Shown: in pieces, positions 23,235 through 33,373 of the stretch
How the letters are laid out: each line of letters begins with the position of its first letter
Numbering within the stretch: position 1 is the stretch's first letter
Source: Tangfeifania diversioriginum
GTDB taxonomy: Bacteria > Bacteroidota > Bacteroidia > Bacteroidales > Prolixibacteraceae
Direction of reading: 5' to 3'
Assembly: GCA_945873105.1 (NCBI GenBank)
Contig: CAMCBW010000005.1
Span: 62,001-126,000, forward strand
Length of the DNA: 64,000 nucleotides
Notes under the pieces: model-generated
Database searches by the model: none
What the model was told of the DNA's origin: nothing
What the model saw: the letters and a program-made list of their open reading frames with translations, nothing else
Program-made: the position numbers and the translations under genes

Positions 23235-25706
23235 ATGGATAATCCAATTTTCAAGAAAGCCCTTCCGCACCTGACTGCCGTTCTACTCTTTTTGATTCTT
23301 CCGGCAATCTATTTCTCTCCACAGCTGGAAGGGAAAAAACTGAACCAGCACGATACCAACACGGCTACCGGAATGGCCAAGGAGATCATCGATTACAACA
23401 AGACCCACTCCGATCTTGCCTTGTGGACCAACTCCATGTTTGGCGGCATGCCGGCTTACCTGATTGGTTTGCCTACCTACACCCTGATCACCCCCATCTA
23501 CAAGTTGACCACCTTGTTTGACTGGCGCCCGATCAGCTTTGTCTTTCTCTACCTGATCGGATTTTACATCGCCTTGCTCCTCTTTGGATTAAATCCCTGG
23601 ATCAGTCTGATTGGCGCCATTGCCTTCGGATTCTCCTCCTACGACTTTATCATCATTGCCGCCGGCCACAACACCAAGGCGGTAGCCATTGGTTACATGG
23701 CTCCGATGATTGGGGCACTTTACCATGCCTGGAAGAAAAATCTCTGGGTGGGAAGTGCTTTGTTTGCCCTCTTTCTGGCGCTTCAAATCTATGCCAACCA
23801 CCTGCAGATTACCTACTATACCATGCTTACCATCCTGATCTTCGGGATGGCAGAACTCTATTTTGCGGTGAAGGAAAAGTCAGTGACCGACTTCCTGAAA
23901 AGAAGTGCGGTGGTTTTCCTCTTTGCCATTCTGGCCATTGCCACCAATTCTGAAAAACTCTGGACAACCTACGAATATGGGAAATTCTCCATCCGGGGAC
24001 CGTCCGAATTGACACAGGATAAAGGGAACCAAACATCAGGACTGGACAAGGATTATGCCACCGGCTGGAGTTATGGGGTGGATGAAACGATGACGCTGCT
24101 GATCCCCAATTTCAAAGGGGGTGCCTCGATGATCGATTTCGGCCAGGAATCATCTACCGCTGAACTTTTGCGCAGCAACAATGTCCCCAATGCGAACGCC
24201 ATTGTCAAACAACTTCCAGGTTACTGGGGAACACAGCCCGGAACATCGGGGCCCGTTTATGTCGGGGCCATCGTATTGTTCCTTTTTGTTCTCTCCCTGT
24301 TTCTAACAAAAGGCGCCGTAAGAGCCTGGATTGTAGCAGCTACCATTTTTTCCATACTGTTGTCCTGGGGACGTAATTTCATGCCGCTCACCAGTTTTTT
24401 TCTGGACTATTTCCCAGGCTACAACAAATTCAGGACTGTCTCCATGATCCTGGTGATAGCCAGCTTTACCATTCCCCTGATGGCATCCATCGGCCTCAAC
24501 AAAATATTTACGGAAGAGATCGACAAAGCCCAATGGAAAAAGGCTTTGATCTGGAGTTTGGGTCTTACTGCCGGACTATCCTTCCTTTTTTTCCTCCTAC
24601 CAGGATTGTCAGGCTCCTTTGTTTCGGCCAACGATGCGCAAATGCCCGAGTGGATTCATAAAGGGCTGGTCAGTGACCGCACCTCTTTTCTGAGGGAGGA
24701 TGCGCTTCGCTCCCTGGCTTTTATCCTGGCAGTCGCAGTGATTATATGGCTCTATGTAGCTAAAAAATTAAAATCAAATAACGCGTTGTATCTGATTGGT
24801 TTCTTAATACTTGTCGACATGTGGGGAGTTAACAAGAGGTACCTCGGCGAAGATAATTTCGTGCAGGAACAGAAGGCCAGGAATCCCTATCCGATGACCA
24901 ATGCCGACAAGGAGATCCTCAAAGACAAATCCGAATTCCGGGTACTTAACCTCTCTGTCGACCCTTTCAATGAAGCAAGCACCTCCTATTACCATCAATC
25001 CATTGGAGGATACCATGGCGCCAAAATGAGAAGATACCAGGAGGTGATTGATTACCACATTGGGAATGAGATCCAGCAGTTGGGTGCAAAGCTGAACTCC
25101 TTGAAAACGGAGCGGGGGGTAGATTCCCTCTTCATCGGATTAAATGTGTTGAATATGCTGAATACCAAATATTTGATATACAATCCCGAAGCTGCTCCCC
25201 TTGGGAACATTCATGCAATGGGAAATGCCTGGACTGTTTCGGCTTACCAACTGGTTGAAAACGCCGACCAGGAAATTGATGCCATTGGCAAGGTAGATTT
25301 GAGCAAAGTAGCAGTAGTAAACAGAAAATTCCAGCCATTGCTAGGCAATTTATCCCCTGGAGAGAAGAGCACCTCTACCCTCTCATTGAAAAGCTATAGT
25401 CCCAATCAATTGGTTTACAGCTATGCCGGAAAAGGGAAAGAGATTGCACTCTTTTCTGAAATTTATTACCCCAAGGGATGGAATGTCTACATTGACGGTA
25501 AACTTATCCCCTGCTTCCAGGCCAATTACATCCTGAGAGCATTGGTTCTGGCCGAGGGAACCTATGACATTACCTTTAAATTTGAACCCCTGTCCTACAG
25601 ATTGGGCAAACAGATCTCCATGGTCTCCTCACTTATTTTGTTGTTGATCATCGGATTCGTTCTTTTTAAAAACGTAAATTTGAAAAACCGTCCAAAGCAG
25701 CTTTAA
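23235..25706 (+). CDS. YfhO family membrane protein
   Basis: An 823-residue polytopic protein with about 12-14 transmembrane segments in the first 520 residues and a C-terminal extracytoplasmic beta-rich domain (from about 560 to 795), closing with a last membrane helix. The sequence Y-Y-P-K-G-W-N-V-Y-I-D-G, close to the C-terminus, is typical of YfhO proteins, GT-C-like envelope glycosylation factors. Motifs such as N-Q-H-D-T near residue 40 and W-T-N-S-M-F-G-G-M-P-A-Y fit the family. Donor and acceptor in Bacteroidetes are not known. Confidence 0.9.
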   Translation: MDNPIFKKALPHLTAVLLFLILPAIYFSPQLEGKKLNQHDTNTATGMAKEIIDYNKTHSDLALWTNSMFGGMPAYLIGLPTYTLITPIYKLTTLFDWRPISFVFLYLIGFYIALLLFGLNPWISLIGAIAFGFSSYDFIIIAAGHNTKAVAIGYMAPMIGALYHAWKKNLWVGSALFALFLALQIYANHLQITYYTMLTILIFGMAELYFAVKEKSVTDFLKRSAVVFLFAILAIATNSEKLWTTYEYGKFSIRGPSELTQDKGNQTSGLDKDYATGWSYGVDETMTLLIPNFKGGASMIDFGQESSTAELLRSNNVPNANAIVKQLPGYWGTQPGTSGPVYVGAIVLFLFVLSLFLTKGAVRAWIVAATIFSILLSWGRNFMPLTSFFLDYFPGYNKFRTVSMILVIASFTIPLMASIGLNKIFTEEIDKAQWKKALIWSLGLTAGLSFLFFLLPGLSGSFVSANDAQMPEWIHKGLVSDRTSFLREDALRSLAFILAVAVIIWLYVAKKLKSNNALYLIGFLILVDMWGVNKRYLGEDNFVQEQKARNPYPMTNADKEILKDKSEFRVLNLSVDPFNEASTSYYHQSIGGYHGAKMRRYQEVIDYHIGNEIQQLGAKLNSLKTERGVDSLFIGLNVLNMLNTKYLIYNPEAAPLGNIHAMGNAWTVSAYQLVENADQEIDAIGKVDLSKVAVVNRKFQPLLGNLSPGEKSTSTLSLKSYSPNQLVYSYAGKGKEIALFSEIYYPKGWNVYIDGKLIPCFQANYILRALVLAEGTYDITFKFEPLSYRLGKQISMVSSLILLLIIGFVLFKNVNLKNRPKQL

Positions 25707-25779
25707 TCGCCTGCGGCGTATGTAAAATGCGCTTTTCACTGCGTTCCGTAAATTATCGCTCTTTTAAACCTATTCCAAA

Positions 25780-26649
25780 ATGGCAAAAGAAAAATTAAGA
25801 AAATCGCTCTTTAGCTCATATTTTAGTACAACCCTGAGCATATCGCTGGTACTTTTCCTTTTTGGATTGCTTGGCTTGTTGCAGATCAATACCAAGCGGC
25901 TGACTGATTACATCATGGAAAATGTAGGTGTAACCCTGATTCTGAAGGAAGACACCAGGGAGGTAGACGTTCTCAAGTTGCAAAAAACACTTGAAGCAAC
26001 CTCTTTTATCAAATCCACCCGTTTTGTTGACAAAAAAACAGCAGCAGATGAATTGAAAAAAGATCTGGGGGAAGATTTTGTCGATTTTCTGGGTTACAAT
26101 CCGTTGCTCTCCTCCATAGATGTAAAAGTCAATGCCTCCTATACCAATCCGGAAAGCATGGCTCAACTTGAAGCCCAATTTTTAAAATTTCCTGAAGTTC
26201 AGGAGGTCTATTATCAGCGCAATTTGGTGAAACAACTGAACGACAATGTAAAAAAACTCAGTTTGATCATTATGGGGCTGAGTGCGATTATGTTCATCAT
26301 CTTCATCGCCCTGATTAACAATACCATTAGATTGTCCATTTATGCCAAAAGATACCTGATCAATTCGATGCAACTGGTGGGTGCAACGAGGTCCTTTATC
26401 CGCTTCCCCTTTGTGGCAAAGAGTATTTTGCATGGGATTTATGGGGCAATTATTGCCTGCCTTATGCTGCTGATGATCTTCTTCTCTTACCAAGCTGAAT
26501 TGAAGCAACTAATTGATTTCCAAGACTCCTTATCATTGGCCCTGCTGGTTCTCGGGATATTTTTGTTCGGAATATTTATGACTGCATTGTCTACCTATTT
26601 TGCTGTAAATAAATTTTTACGAATGAAGTTTGATCAGCTCTATTATTGA
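25780..26649 (+). CDS. ftsX: Cell division protein FtsX
   Basis: A 289-residue permease-like division protein that, with FtsE, links Z-ring function to peptidoglycan hydrolase activation at the inner membrane. One membrane segment at residues 20-38, an extracytoplasmic domain to about 160, then three membrane segments at the C-terminus, as in the FtsX family. The motif N-T-I-R-L-S-I-Y-A-K-R is the conserved segment before the second membrane helix. ftsE is not adjacent. It heads the conserved ftsX-DUF3098-truB-queA order. An EnvC-like protein, a usual effector, is encoded at 45.96 kb. Confidence 0.92.
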   Translation: MAKEKLRKSLFSSYFSTTLSISLVLFLFGLLGLLQINTKRLTDYIMENVGVTLILKEDTREVDVLKLQKTLEATSFIKSTRFVDKKTAADELKKDLGEDFVDFLGYNPLLSSIDVKVNASYTNPESMAQLEAQFLKFPEVQEVYYQRNLVKQLNDNVKKLSLIIMGLSAIMFIIFIALINNTIRLSIYAKRYLINSMQLVGATRSFIRFPFVAKSILHGIYGAIIACLMLLMIFFSYQAELKQLIDFQDSLSLALLVLGIFLFGIFMTALSTYFAVNKFLRMKFDQLYY

Positions 26650-26651
26650 AC

Positions 26652-26659
26652 TATCTTTG
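26652..26659 (+). promoter_or_regulatory. Candidate -7 element (TATCTTTG) before the DUF3098 gene
   Basis: Exact TAnnTTTG match just after the ftsX stop and 25 bases before the DUF3098 ATG, which suggests an internal promoter for the downstream genes. Confidence 0.4.
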
Positions 26660-26684
26660 CGGGTTAATAACTAATTCATTGTAA

Positions 26685-26936
26685 ATGGTTAAGAATAGTG
26701 GACCATCAGACCCGGCAGGGTTTGCACTTGGGAAGGAGAATCTGAAATTGATGTTGATTGGATTGGTCATCATCATTCTTGGATTTGCGCTAATGACCGG
26801 CGGAAAAAGTACCGACCCGAATGTTTTCAACAAAGAGGTCATTTTCAGTTTCAGAAGGATTACCCTGGCACCCTTGGTTGTAATGTTTGGCTTTCTTTTT
26901 GAGATTTATGCCATCATGAAAAAGCCTAAATCATAA
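26685..26936 (+). CDS. DUF3098 family small membrane protein
   Basis: An 83-residue protein with two transmembrane segments (about 22-39 and 58-76) and a short loop ending in D-P-N-V-F-N-K-E-V-I-F-S-F-R-R-I-T-L-A-P, diagnostic of DUF3098. It is a Bacteroidetes-specific family of unknown function, nearly always next to ftsX, so a division or envelope role is a fair guess. Confidence 0.9.
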   Translation: MVKNSGPSDPAGFALGKENLKLMLIGLVIIILGFALMTGGKSTDPNVFNKEVIFSFRRITLAPLVVMFGFLFEIYAIMKKPKS

Positions 26937-27038
26937 AAATCAAAAGAACACCTCTCAATTCCAATATTGAATGTTCCAATGCAGCAAGCACAACCGCCTG
27001 CTTTAACCGCTTGATTTACAATATTACCCGTTCATTTA

Positions 27039-27773
27039 ATGAGATATAAGGAGTCAAAAATTTTTGATTTCATTCAGGGCGAAATTCTGGTAGTCAACAA
27101 ACCACTCGATTGGACCTCCAACGATTTGGTTCAAAAAATCAGGAATATGCTTTGCCGGCTGATGAAGATCAAAAAACTAAAATTAGGTCATGCCGGGACA
27201 CTGGATCCAAAAGCAACCGGAATTATGGTATTGTGTTCCGGTAAGTTAACCAAGAAGATTGATGAAATACAGGCTGACGAGAAAGAGTACATTGCCCTTT
27301 TGAAGGTAGGAGCTACCACTCCCTCCTTCGATCTGGAAACAGAAGAGGATGAGCAGTTTGAGACGTCTCATATAACCAGGGAAGCAGTTGAAGAGGTGCT
27401 GAAATTATTTGTGGGAGCAATTGAGCAGGTACCACCGGTATACTCTGCAGTTAAAGTGGATGGGAAAAGAGCCTATCAATTTGCCAGAAAAGGAAAAGAG
27501 GTAGAGCTGAAGCCGAAGATGCTTGTCATTAAAGAGATAGAGCTCCTAAGATTTGATCTGCCGGAAATAGAATTGAGAATTGTTTGCAGCAAAGGGACCT
27601 ATATTCGGGCCCTGGCAAGGGATATTGGAAAGGCACTCAACAGTGGTGCTTATCTCAAAGGATTGGTAAGGACGAGGATTGGAATTTATACATTGGACCA
27701 AAGCCTTGATCTTCAAGAGTTATCAGATATGCTTTCTAATTATTTTCAAAACAGTATTAGTAAAAATATATAA
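27039..27773 (+). CDS. truB: tRNA pseudouridine(55) synthase TruB
   Basis: A 244-residue enzyme forming pseudouridine 55 in the T loop of tRNA. The catalytic motif G-H-A-G-T-L-D-P-K-A-T-G-I (Asp nucleophile about residue 57) and Y-S-A-V-K-V-D-G-K-R-A-Y are present. It has the short C-terminal tail seen in Bacteroidetes, without a full PUA domain. In related genomes the undecaprenyl-diphosphatase gene usually sits between the DUF3098 gene and truB; here only a 102-base spacer does. Confidence 0.95.
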   Translation: MRYKESKIFDFIQGEILVVNKPLDWTSNDLVQKIRNMLCRLMKIKKLKLGHAGTLDPKATGIMVLCSGKLTKKIDEIQADEKEYIALLKVGATTPSFDLETEEDEQFETSHITREAVEEVLKLFVGAIEQVPPVYSAVKVDGKRAYQFARKGKEVELKPKMLVIKEIELLRFDLPEIELRIVCSKGTYIRALARDIGKALNSGAYLKGLVRTRIGIYTLDQSLDLQELSDMLSNYFQNSISKNI

Positions 27774-27782
27774 ATCACATAA

Positions 27783-28844
27783 ATGTCATCAACAATGAAG
27801 CTTTCGAAATTTAAGTACAATTTACCTGACGAATTGATCTCCCTCCATCCATCCAAAAACAGGGACGAATCCAGGTTACTTGTTTTGAACCGTCAAACCG
27901 GCGACATTGAGCATAAAATATTCAAAGATGTCATTGACTATTTCAACGACAAAGATGTAATGGTATTCAATAACACCAAGGTATTTCCTGCCAGATTGTA
28001 TGGAAACAAGGAAAAAACCGGTGCTCAAATTGAAGTTTTCCTGCTCCGTGAGTTGAATCGTGAATTAAGATTGTGGGATGTATTGGTAGATCCTGCCAGG
28101 AAAATTAGAATTGGAAACAAGCTGTATTTTGGAGATGACGATCTTTTGGTTGCAGAGGTAATTGACAATACCACCTCAAGAGGCCGCACGCTTCGTTTTC
28201 TCTTCGATGGAACCTACGATGAATTCAAGGACACCCTGTTTAAATTGGGTGAAACTCCATTGCCAAAGATTATCAATCGCCCGGTGGAAGAGGATGATGC
28301 ATCACGTTACCAAACGGTTTTCGCCAAACATGAAGGAGCGGTTGCTGCTCCGACGGCGGGCCTTCACTTCAGCCGCGAATTATTGAAGAGACTGGAGATT
28401 AAGGGTGTCAATTTTGCCGAAATTACCCTTCACGTTGGACTTGGTAATTTTAGAAGCGTAGATGTTGAGGACCTTACCAAACATAAAATGGATTCAGAAC
28501 AGATCTGGATCAAGGATGACGCGGTAGGTATTGTCAATGCAGCCAAAGAAGAGCGTCACAGGGTTTGTGCCGTGGGGACCACGGTGATGAGGACCCTTGA
28601 GACCTCTGTCTCCACCAATGGAATGCTAAAACCCTTTGAAGGTTGGACCAACAAATTCATTTTCCCTCCTTATGATTTTAGCGTAGCGGATAGCATGGTT
28701 TCAAATTTTCACCTGCCACTCTCCACCCTTCTCATGATGGTGAGTGCCTTTGCGGGCTACGACAACCTGATGAATGCCTACAAAGAGGCAATTAAGGAAA
28801 AATACCGGTTTGGAACCTATGGCGATGCGATGCTAATTATCTGA
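27783..28844 (+). CDS. queA: S-adenosylmethionine:tRNA ribosyltransferase-isomerase QueA
   Basis: A 353-residue enzyme that transfers ribose from SAM to preQ1 in tRNA, giving epoxyqueuosine; QueG (left edge) completes queuosine. Motifs L-S-K-F-K-Y-N-L-P at the start, [23 protein letters not shown] and [16 protein letters not shown] are clear. The ATG at 27795 (M5) is an alternative start. Nine bases separate it from truB, so the two are cotranscribed. Confidence 0.95.
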   Translation: MSSTMKLSKFKYNLPDELISLHPSKNRDESRLLVLNRQTGDIEHKIFKDVIDYFNDKDVMVFNNTKVFPARLYGNKEKTGAQIEVFLLRELNRELRLWDVLVDPARKIRIGNKLYFGDDDLLVAEVIDNTTSRGRTLRFLFDGTYDEFKDTLFKLGETPLPKIINRPVEEDDASRYQTVFAKHEGAVAAPTAGLHFSRELLKRLEIKGVNFAEITLHVGLGNFRSVDVEDLTKHKMDSEQIWIKDDAVGIVNAAKEERHRVCAVGTTVMRTLETSVSTNGMLKPFEGWTNKFIFPPYDFSVADSMVSNFHLPLSTLLMMVSAFAGYDNLMNAYKEAIKEKYRFGTYGDAMLII

Positions 28845-28861
28845 TTGTTATAGTTATACAC

Positions 28862-28899
28862 AAAAAAAGGCCGGAAGAATTATCTTCCGGCCTTTTTTT
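28862..28899. terminator. Bidirectional Rho-independent terminator between queA and efp
   Basis: A perfect 17-base stem: AAAAAAAGGCCGGAAGA (28862-28878), loop ATTA, and its complement ending in seven T (28883-28899). The A and T runs give a terminator for both converging genes. Confidence 0.93.
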
Positions 28900-28911
28900 G
28901 TGGTGGTTCAT

Positions 28912-29481
28912 TTATCTTTTCACACGTTCAGAATAGGAACGGTCACGGGTATCTACTTTGATAACATCTCCCTGGTTGATAAACAGTGGAACCATAATGG
29001 TTGCACCGGATTCTACTGTAACCGCCTTTAAGGCTGTTGAGGAGGCTGTATTTCCACGTTCGCTGGGTTCGGCATAGGTTATCTCCAATTCAATGAATGG
29101 TGGCAAATCCACGGTTAATGGAGTTTCTGTTTCTGCATGGTAGGTGATCTCAACCGTCATTCCCTCTTTCATCAGATCCGCGTTCTCCACCATGGCAGCT
29201 TCAATATTCACTTGTTCAAATGTTTCTGCATTCATGAAGTTGTATCCTGTCTCATCATGGTACAAATATTGATAGGGCCTTCGCTCCACCCTGACAGTTG
29301 TAATTTTTGTACCTCCAGAAAATGTATTGTCGATCACTTTTCCGGTCTTCATATTTTTAAGCTTGGTACGGACAAAGGCGGGGCCTTTACCGGGCTTTAC
29401 ATGCTGAAAACTTACTATCTGAAAAATTTGGTCATTGAACTCAATACACAGTCCATTGCGAAAATCTGCTAAACTTGCCAT
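28912..29481 (-). CDS. efp: Elongation factor P
   Basis: A 189-residue translation factor that relieves ribosome stalling at polyproline. Three beta-barrel domains by length and pattern; the loop K-P-G-K-G-P-A-F at residues 29-36 carries the tip Lys (K32) equivalent to E. coli K34. The C-terminal signature (L-F-I-N-Q-G-D-V-I-K-V-D-T-R) is intact. No EpmA/EpmB-type modification genes are nearby, as usual in this phylum. Confidence 0.95.
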   Translation of the reverse strand: MASLADFRNGLCIEFNDQIFQIVSFQHVKPGKGPAFVRTKLKNMKTGKVIDNTFSGGTKITTVRVERRPYQYLYHDETGYNFMNAETFEQVNIEAAMVENADLMKEGMTVEITYHAETETPLTVDLPPFIELEITYAEPSERGNTASSTALKAVTVESGATIMVPLFINQGDVIKVDTRDRSYSERVKR

Positions 29482-29526
29482 TATGCTCTAGATTTGAACG
29501 TTAAAAAACTATCTTTAAATTTTTTG

Positions 29527-29557
29527 CAAAAATAGTCAAAACCATTCAAACCAGAAA
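29527..29557 (-). promoter_or_regulatory. Candidate efp promoter
   Basis: Minus strand: TTTC (29557-29554), 19 bases, then TATTTTTG (29534-29527), an exact TAnnTTTG -7 box about 45 bases before the efp start codon. Confidence 0.5.
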
Positions 29558-29566
29558 ATTAATAAA

Positions 29567-30325
29567 ATGTCAGCTTTCTTCGAGAGTTTTTCACTATCCT
29601 ACGCCCAATGGGCGCTCATTGCCTTGTGCGCACTCCTGGCGGGGATGTCTAAAACAGGAGTTCCGGGTGTTTCCATGTTAATGGTCCCAGCGATGGCCAT
29701 GATCTTTGGAGGAAAGGCTTCTACCGGGGTATTGCTTCCCATTCTGATTACAGCGGACATCTTTGCCGTGATCCACTATCACAGGCATGCCGAATGGAAA
29801 CCATTGCTCAGAGCTCTTCCATGGGCCATTCTTGGTTTAATTCTGGCACTCTGGATTGGCGCAGGCGTAAACGATCAGCAATTTAAACAACTGATAGCCA
29901 TTTCTGTGCTTTTCTCTTTGATATTGATGGTGTTAAATGACAGGAAAAATCAAAAAATAAATTTTCCTGACCGGCCATGGTTTGCGGCACTATTTGGAAT
30001 ACTTGGTGGTTTCGCCACCATGATCGGCAATGTAGCCGGTCCGGTATTTGCGATCTACCTTCTTTCCCTGCATTTAAATAAAAAGAACTACATTGGAACA
30101 ACAGCCTGGTTTTTTGCCATTATCAATCTGACAAAACTGCCGTTGCAGTATTTTGTTTGGGACAACATACAGGAAAAGACACTGCTTATTGACCTGATGG
30201 TCATTCCTTTTGTCATGTTGGGAGCCTACATCGGAATTAAAGTCGTACATGCCATACCAGAACAGCACTATCGCTGGATTGTGGTGTTCATCACCTTTGT
30301 GTCAGCTCTTTTGATCTTTCTATGA
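29567..30325 (+). CDS. TauE/SafE family permease
   Basis: A 252-residue inner-membrane protein with about eight hydrophobic segments. Two related halves begin with A-G-M-S-K-T-G-V-P-G (residues ~25-34) and G-G-F-A-T-M-I-G-N-V-A-G-P, the repeat signature of TauE/SafE anion exporters (sulfite, sulfoacetate and similar). The substrate here is unknown, and no sulfur genes are adjacent. Divergent from efp. Confidence 0.9.
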   Translation: MSAFFESFSLSYAQWALIALCALLAGMSKTGVPGVSMLMVPAMAMIFGGKASTGVLLPILITADIFAVIHYHRHAEWKPLLRALPWAILGLILALWIGAGVNDQQFKQLIAISVLFSLILMVLNDRKNQKINFPDRPWFAALFGILGGFATMIGNVAGPVFAIYLLSLHLNKKNYIGTTAWFFAIINLTKLPLQYFVWDNIQEKTLLIDLMVIPFVMLGAYIGIKVVHAIPEQHYRWIVVFITFVSALLIFL

Positions 30326-30600
30326 CCAAGGATGCCAGTAAACGACCATTCTTGCTACGAAACAAATTGATCCCGCCAAGTCGAAACACATAAAAAATGA
30401 TCCTAACTCAGACTTCAGGGCCGTTGTGCTACCCCAATGTTTTAAGTATATTTGAAATCATGACAATTGCAGCAAGGAAAAAGTTCCTGATACAAGATTG
30501 TTGATAACATGAAAATTACCTGGATAGCTAAACTATTGGTCCGGCTAATGCAAGATCATAGTGTTTCACCATAAAAACAGAGTTCTCAAATTATTAAACG
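30326..30600. other. Spacer before lplA
   Basis: 275 noncoding bases. Only short unsupported ORFs occur, and no hairpin or promoter element stood out. Confidence 0.4.
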
Positions 30601-31560
30601 ATGAATTTTATCTTCTCCTCCAGTCAGGACCCCTATTTCAACCTAGCTACTGAAGAATACTTGCTAAAACAGACTTCGGACAATTTCGTATTGTTATATG
30701 TTAACCAGCCCTGTGTAGTCGTTGGCAAACATCAAAACACACTGAAAGAGATCGATCCCAGATACGTATATGACAATAAAATATTAATAGCCAGAAGATT
30801 ATCGGGTGGTGGAGCCGTCTATCACGATGAAGGAAATCTAAATTTTAGCTTTATACAATCTATCTTGCCAGGAGAGACTGCATCCTACCAAGCTATTACA
30901 AAATCGCTCTTTAATTTCCTGAAAGGCCCAATTCCCAATCTTCTACTTACCGAAAGAAATGATTTTAGGGTAGAGGACAAAAAAGTATCCGGAAGTGCCA
31001 TGCACATTTTTAAAAATCGGGTGCTTGCTCATGGAACCTTGCTCATTGACTGCAATTTAACACATCTTTCTGCAGCTCTAAAAGGGGAGACCAGCAGGTT
31101 TCAGGACAAAGCCATCTCCTCGGTAAAATCTTCGGTAAAAAACCTCACAAAATATCATATTAATCTAGATATCAATCAATTAACTGCCAATTTTGAATCC
31201 TTTCTGCGAGATTTGTATCCTATCCAAGCCTATACCCTGCCTTTGTCTCAGATCAGGGAAATAAAGGAATTGGCCATCTCAAAATACTCACAAAGAGATT
31301 GGATTTTCGGTTATTCACCAAAATACAGCTATTCCAACCATTTTATTTTAAAAGAAAAAACCATCGGATACAAGATAGAAGTTGTAAAAGGTATCATTGA
31401 GAAAATTGAATTCGGAAAAGAAAGCCAGACAAATACTAACCACAGAATATTTGGAGAGAGCCTAATTGGGAAGGAGCACAACCTGTATGCATTATCCAAC
31501 ACCATAACCTCCTTGGGTTCCGAGGATTTCAGGCAGATGTTTATTGAATCACTGTTTTAA
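30601..31560 (+). CDS. lplA: Lipoate-protein ligase A
   Basis: A 319-residue ligase that activates lipoate with ATP and attaches it to E2 and GcvH proteins. The N-terminal catalytic domain shows R-R-L-S-G-G-G-A-V-Y-H-D and N-L-N-F-S-F; K-K-V-S-G-S-A at about 120-126 contains the catalytic-site Lys; the C-terminal accessory domain is present from about residue 240. The final 12 bases overlap the end of the convergent uvrC. Confidence 0.93.
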   Translation: MNFIFSSSQDPYFNLATEEYLLKQTSDNFVLLYVNQPCVVVGKHQNTLKEIDPRYVYDNKILIARRLSGGGAVYHDEGNLNFSFIQSILPGETASYQAITKSLFNFLKGPIPNLLLTERNDFRVEDKKVSGSAMHIFKNRVLAHGTLLIDCNLTHLSAALKGETSRFQDKAISSVKSSVKNLTKYHINLDINQLTANFESFLRDLYPIQAYTLPLSQIREIKELAISKYSQRDWIFGYSPKYSYSNHFILKEKTIGYKIEVVKGIIEKIEFGKESQTNTNHRIFGESLIGKEHNLYALSNTITSLGSEDFRQMFIESLF

Positions 31561-33366
31561 TCCTTGGCCTTTCAAATAGTCTATCACCTTAACAGCCCGC
31601 TCTTTTCCAACGATCCTCGACAAATCAGGTAAAGAGACAGACTTCATGTTCTCCAACGACTTAAACTCTACCAGCAATTTTTCTACACTCTTGGGGCCTA
31701 AACCACTAATTTCCAATAACTCAGAGGATGTAAATTTTTCTGAGCGCTTCGTCCTGTGAAATGTGATACCAAATCGGTGAGCCTCATCCCGAAGATGCTG
31801 CAATACCTTGAGTGTCTCCGATTTCTTATCCAAATAAAGTGGGATTGGATCATTGGGAAAATAGAGTTCTTCCAGCCTTTTGGCAATCCCCAAAAGGGTG
31901 ACCTTGTTTTCGATTCCCAATTTTCTAAGAATCGAATAAGCGGATGAAAGCTGGCCCTTACCTCCGTCAATTACAATTAAATCAGGAAGTTGCCTACCCT
32001 CTTTTAACTGTCTTGTATATCTTCTTTCCACGACCTCCTCCATGGTTGCAAAATCATTGGGACCCTGCACCGTCTTAACATTAAAATGCCGGTATTGTGA
32101 TTTAAATGGTTGACCATCCTTAAATACAACACAAGAAGAGACAGGAAAATCACCAGAGATATTTGAGTTATCGAAACACTCAATCCAATGAGGTAATACT
32201 TCCATTTTCAAATCAGTCCTCATTTTTTCCAAAACACGGTTCTTTTTCAATACAGGAGACTTAAGAGACTCATTTTTAGCTCTTTCCAACATAAACATTT
32301 TGCCATTCCTCTCACACAATTCAAGTAATTTCTTCTTCTCTCCTATTTGCGGTACACTCATACGGGTATTTGTTAAATTATACCCAATCAAAAATGGCAA
32401 AATAATTTCGGTCGAATCAGATTGGCAAATTCTACGTATTTCTACCATGCAAAAAGACAAAATATCTTCCCTGGATTCATTTAGCTTTTTCCGAATTTCC
32501 AACAAATAGGTGGTTACGATCGATCCATCCACGATCCTGAAATAATTCACATAAGCAATCTTTTCATCTTCATGGAATGAAAAAACATCCAAATTGGTCA
32601 GGGTCGCGCTACATACCAATGATTTCGATTTGTAGTTCTCCAAAATTTGAATCTTTGCTTTGAATTCATTGGCCTTTTCAAAATCGTACCTTTCCGATGC
32701 TGCATGCATCGCAGACTTTAAAAAGCCAAATACAGGTGACAAAGTTCCACTTAGAATTGACTTTGCATTGTAAATATCCTGATTGTAATTGCTTTTATTG
32801 TACAAGAGCTCGCAAGGTGCTTTGCAATTGCCAATTTGATATTCCAAACATTTCTTAAATTTTTTAGCTGCAATATTCGAATCGGAAAGCAAAAGATTAC
32901 AACTGCGAATCGGAAATAACTGCTTAATCACTTCCAATATGGTTCTTGCCATGAATACTGAGGTATAGGGACCAAAGTAATTCGAACCGTCTTTTACAAC
33001 ACGCCTGGTATAAAAAATCCGTGGAAATTGTTCGTTGCGAATACATATCCAGGGAAAAGATTTATCATCCTTTAATAATATATTGTATTTGGGCTGAAAT
33101 TGCTTTATTAAATTATTCTCTAAAATTAAAGCATCCTCTTCACTATCTACAATGATATGCCTGATTCTATCAATCTGACTTATCAATATAGCCGTTTTTC
33201 TGTTCTCTTGATTCTTTAAAAAATAGGAAGAAACTCTTTTCCTGAGATTCTTAGCCTTTCCTACATAAATAATCCTACCCTCTTTGTCAAAAAACTGGTA
33301 AACCCCAGGATTTGAAGGTAATTCTTTGGCCTCTTTGTATGGTTCGTGTTCGGAATTCCTATTCAC
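31549..33366 (-). CDS. uvrC: Excinuclease ABC subunit C
   Basis: A 605-residue nuclease that makes both incisions in nucleotide excision repair. The GIY-YIG domain is at the N-terminus (G-V-Y-Q-F-F-D and I-I-Y-V-G-K-A-K-N-L-R-K-R), a UVR-type interaction region near 205-240, the RNase H-like endonuclease domain with P-D-L-I-V-I-D-G-G-K-G-Q-L, and a C-terminal helix-hairpin-helix pair (I-S-G-L-G-P-K-S). It is the last gene of a leftward run from rpiB; seven bases separate it from apt. Confidence 0.95.
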   Translation of the reverse strand: MNRNSEHEPYKEAKELPSNPGVYQFFDKEGRIIYVGKAKNLRKRVSSYFLKNQENRKTAILISQIDRIRHIIVDSEEDALILENNLIKQFQPKYNILLKDDKSFPWICIRNEQFPRIFYTRRVVKDGSNYFGPYTSVFMARTILEVIKQLFPIRSCNLLLSDSNIAAKKFKKCLEYQIGNCKAPCELLYNKSNYNQDIYNAKSILSGTLSPVFGFLKSAMHAASERYDFEKANEFKAKIQILENYKSKSLVCSATLTNLDVFSFHEDEKIAYVNYFRIVDGSIVTTYLLEIRKKLNESREDILSFCMVEIRRICQSDSTEIILPFLIGYNLTNTRMSVPQIGEKKKLLELCERNGKMFMLERAKNESLKSPVLKKNRVLEKMRTDLKMEVLPHWIECFDNSNISGDFPVSSCVVFKDGQPFKSQYRHFNVKTVQGPNDFATMEEVVERRYTRQLKEGRQLPDLIVIDGGKGQLSSAYSILRKLGIENKVTLLGIAKRLEELYFPNDPIPLYLDKKSETLKVLQHLRDEAHRFGITFHRTKRSEKFTSSELLEISGLGPKSVEKLLVEFKSLENMKSVSLPDLSRIVGKERAVKVIDYLKGQGLKQ

Positions 33367-33373
33367 AGAAATT

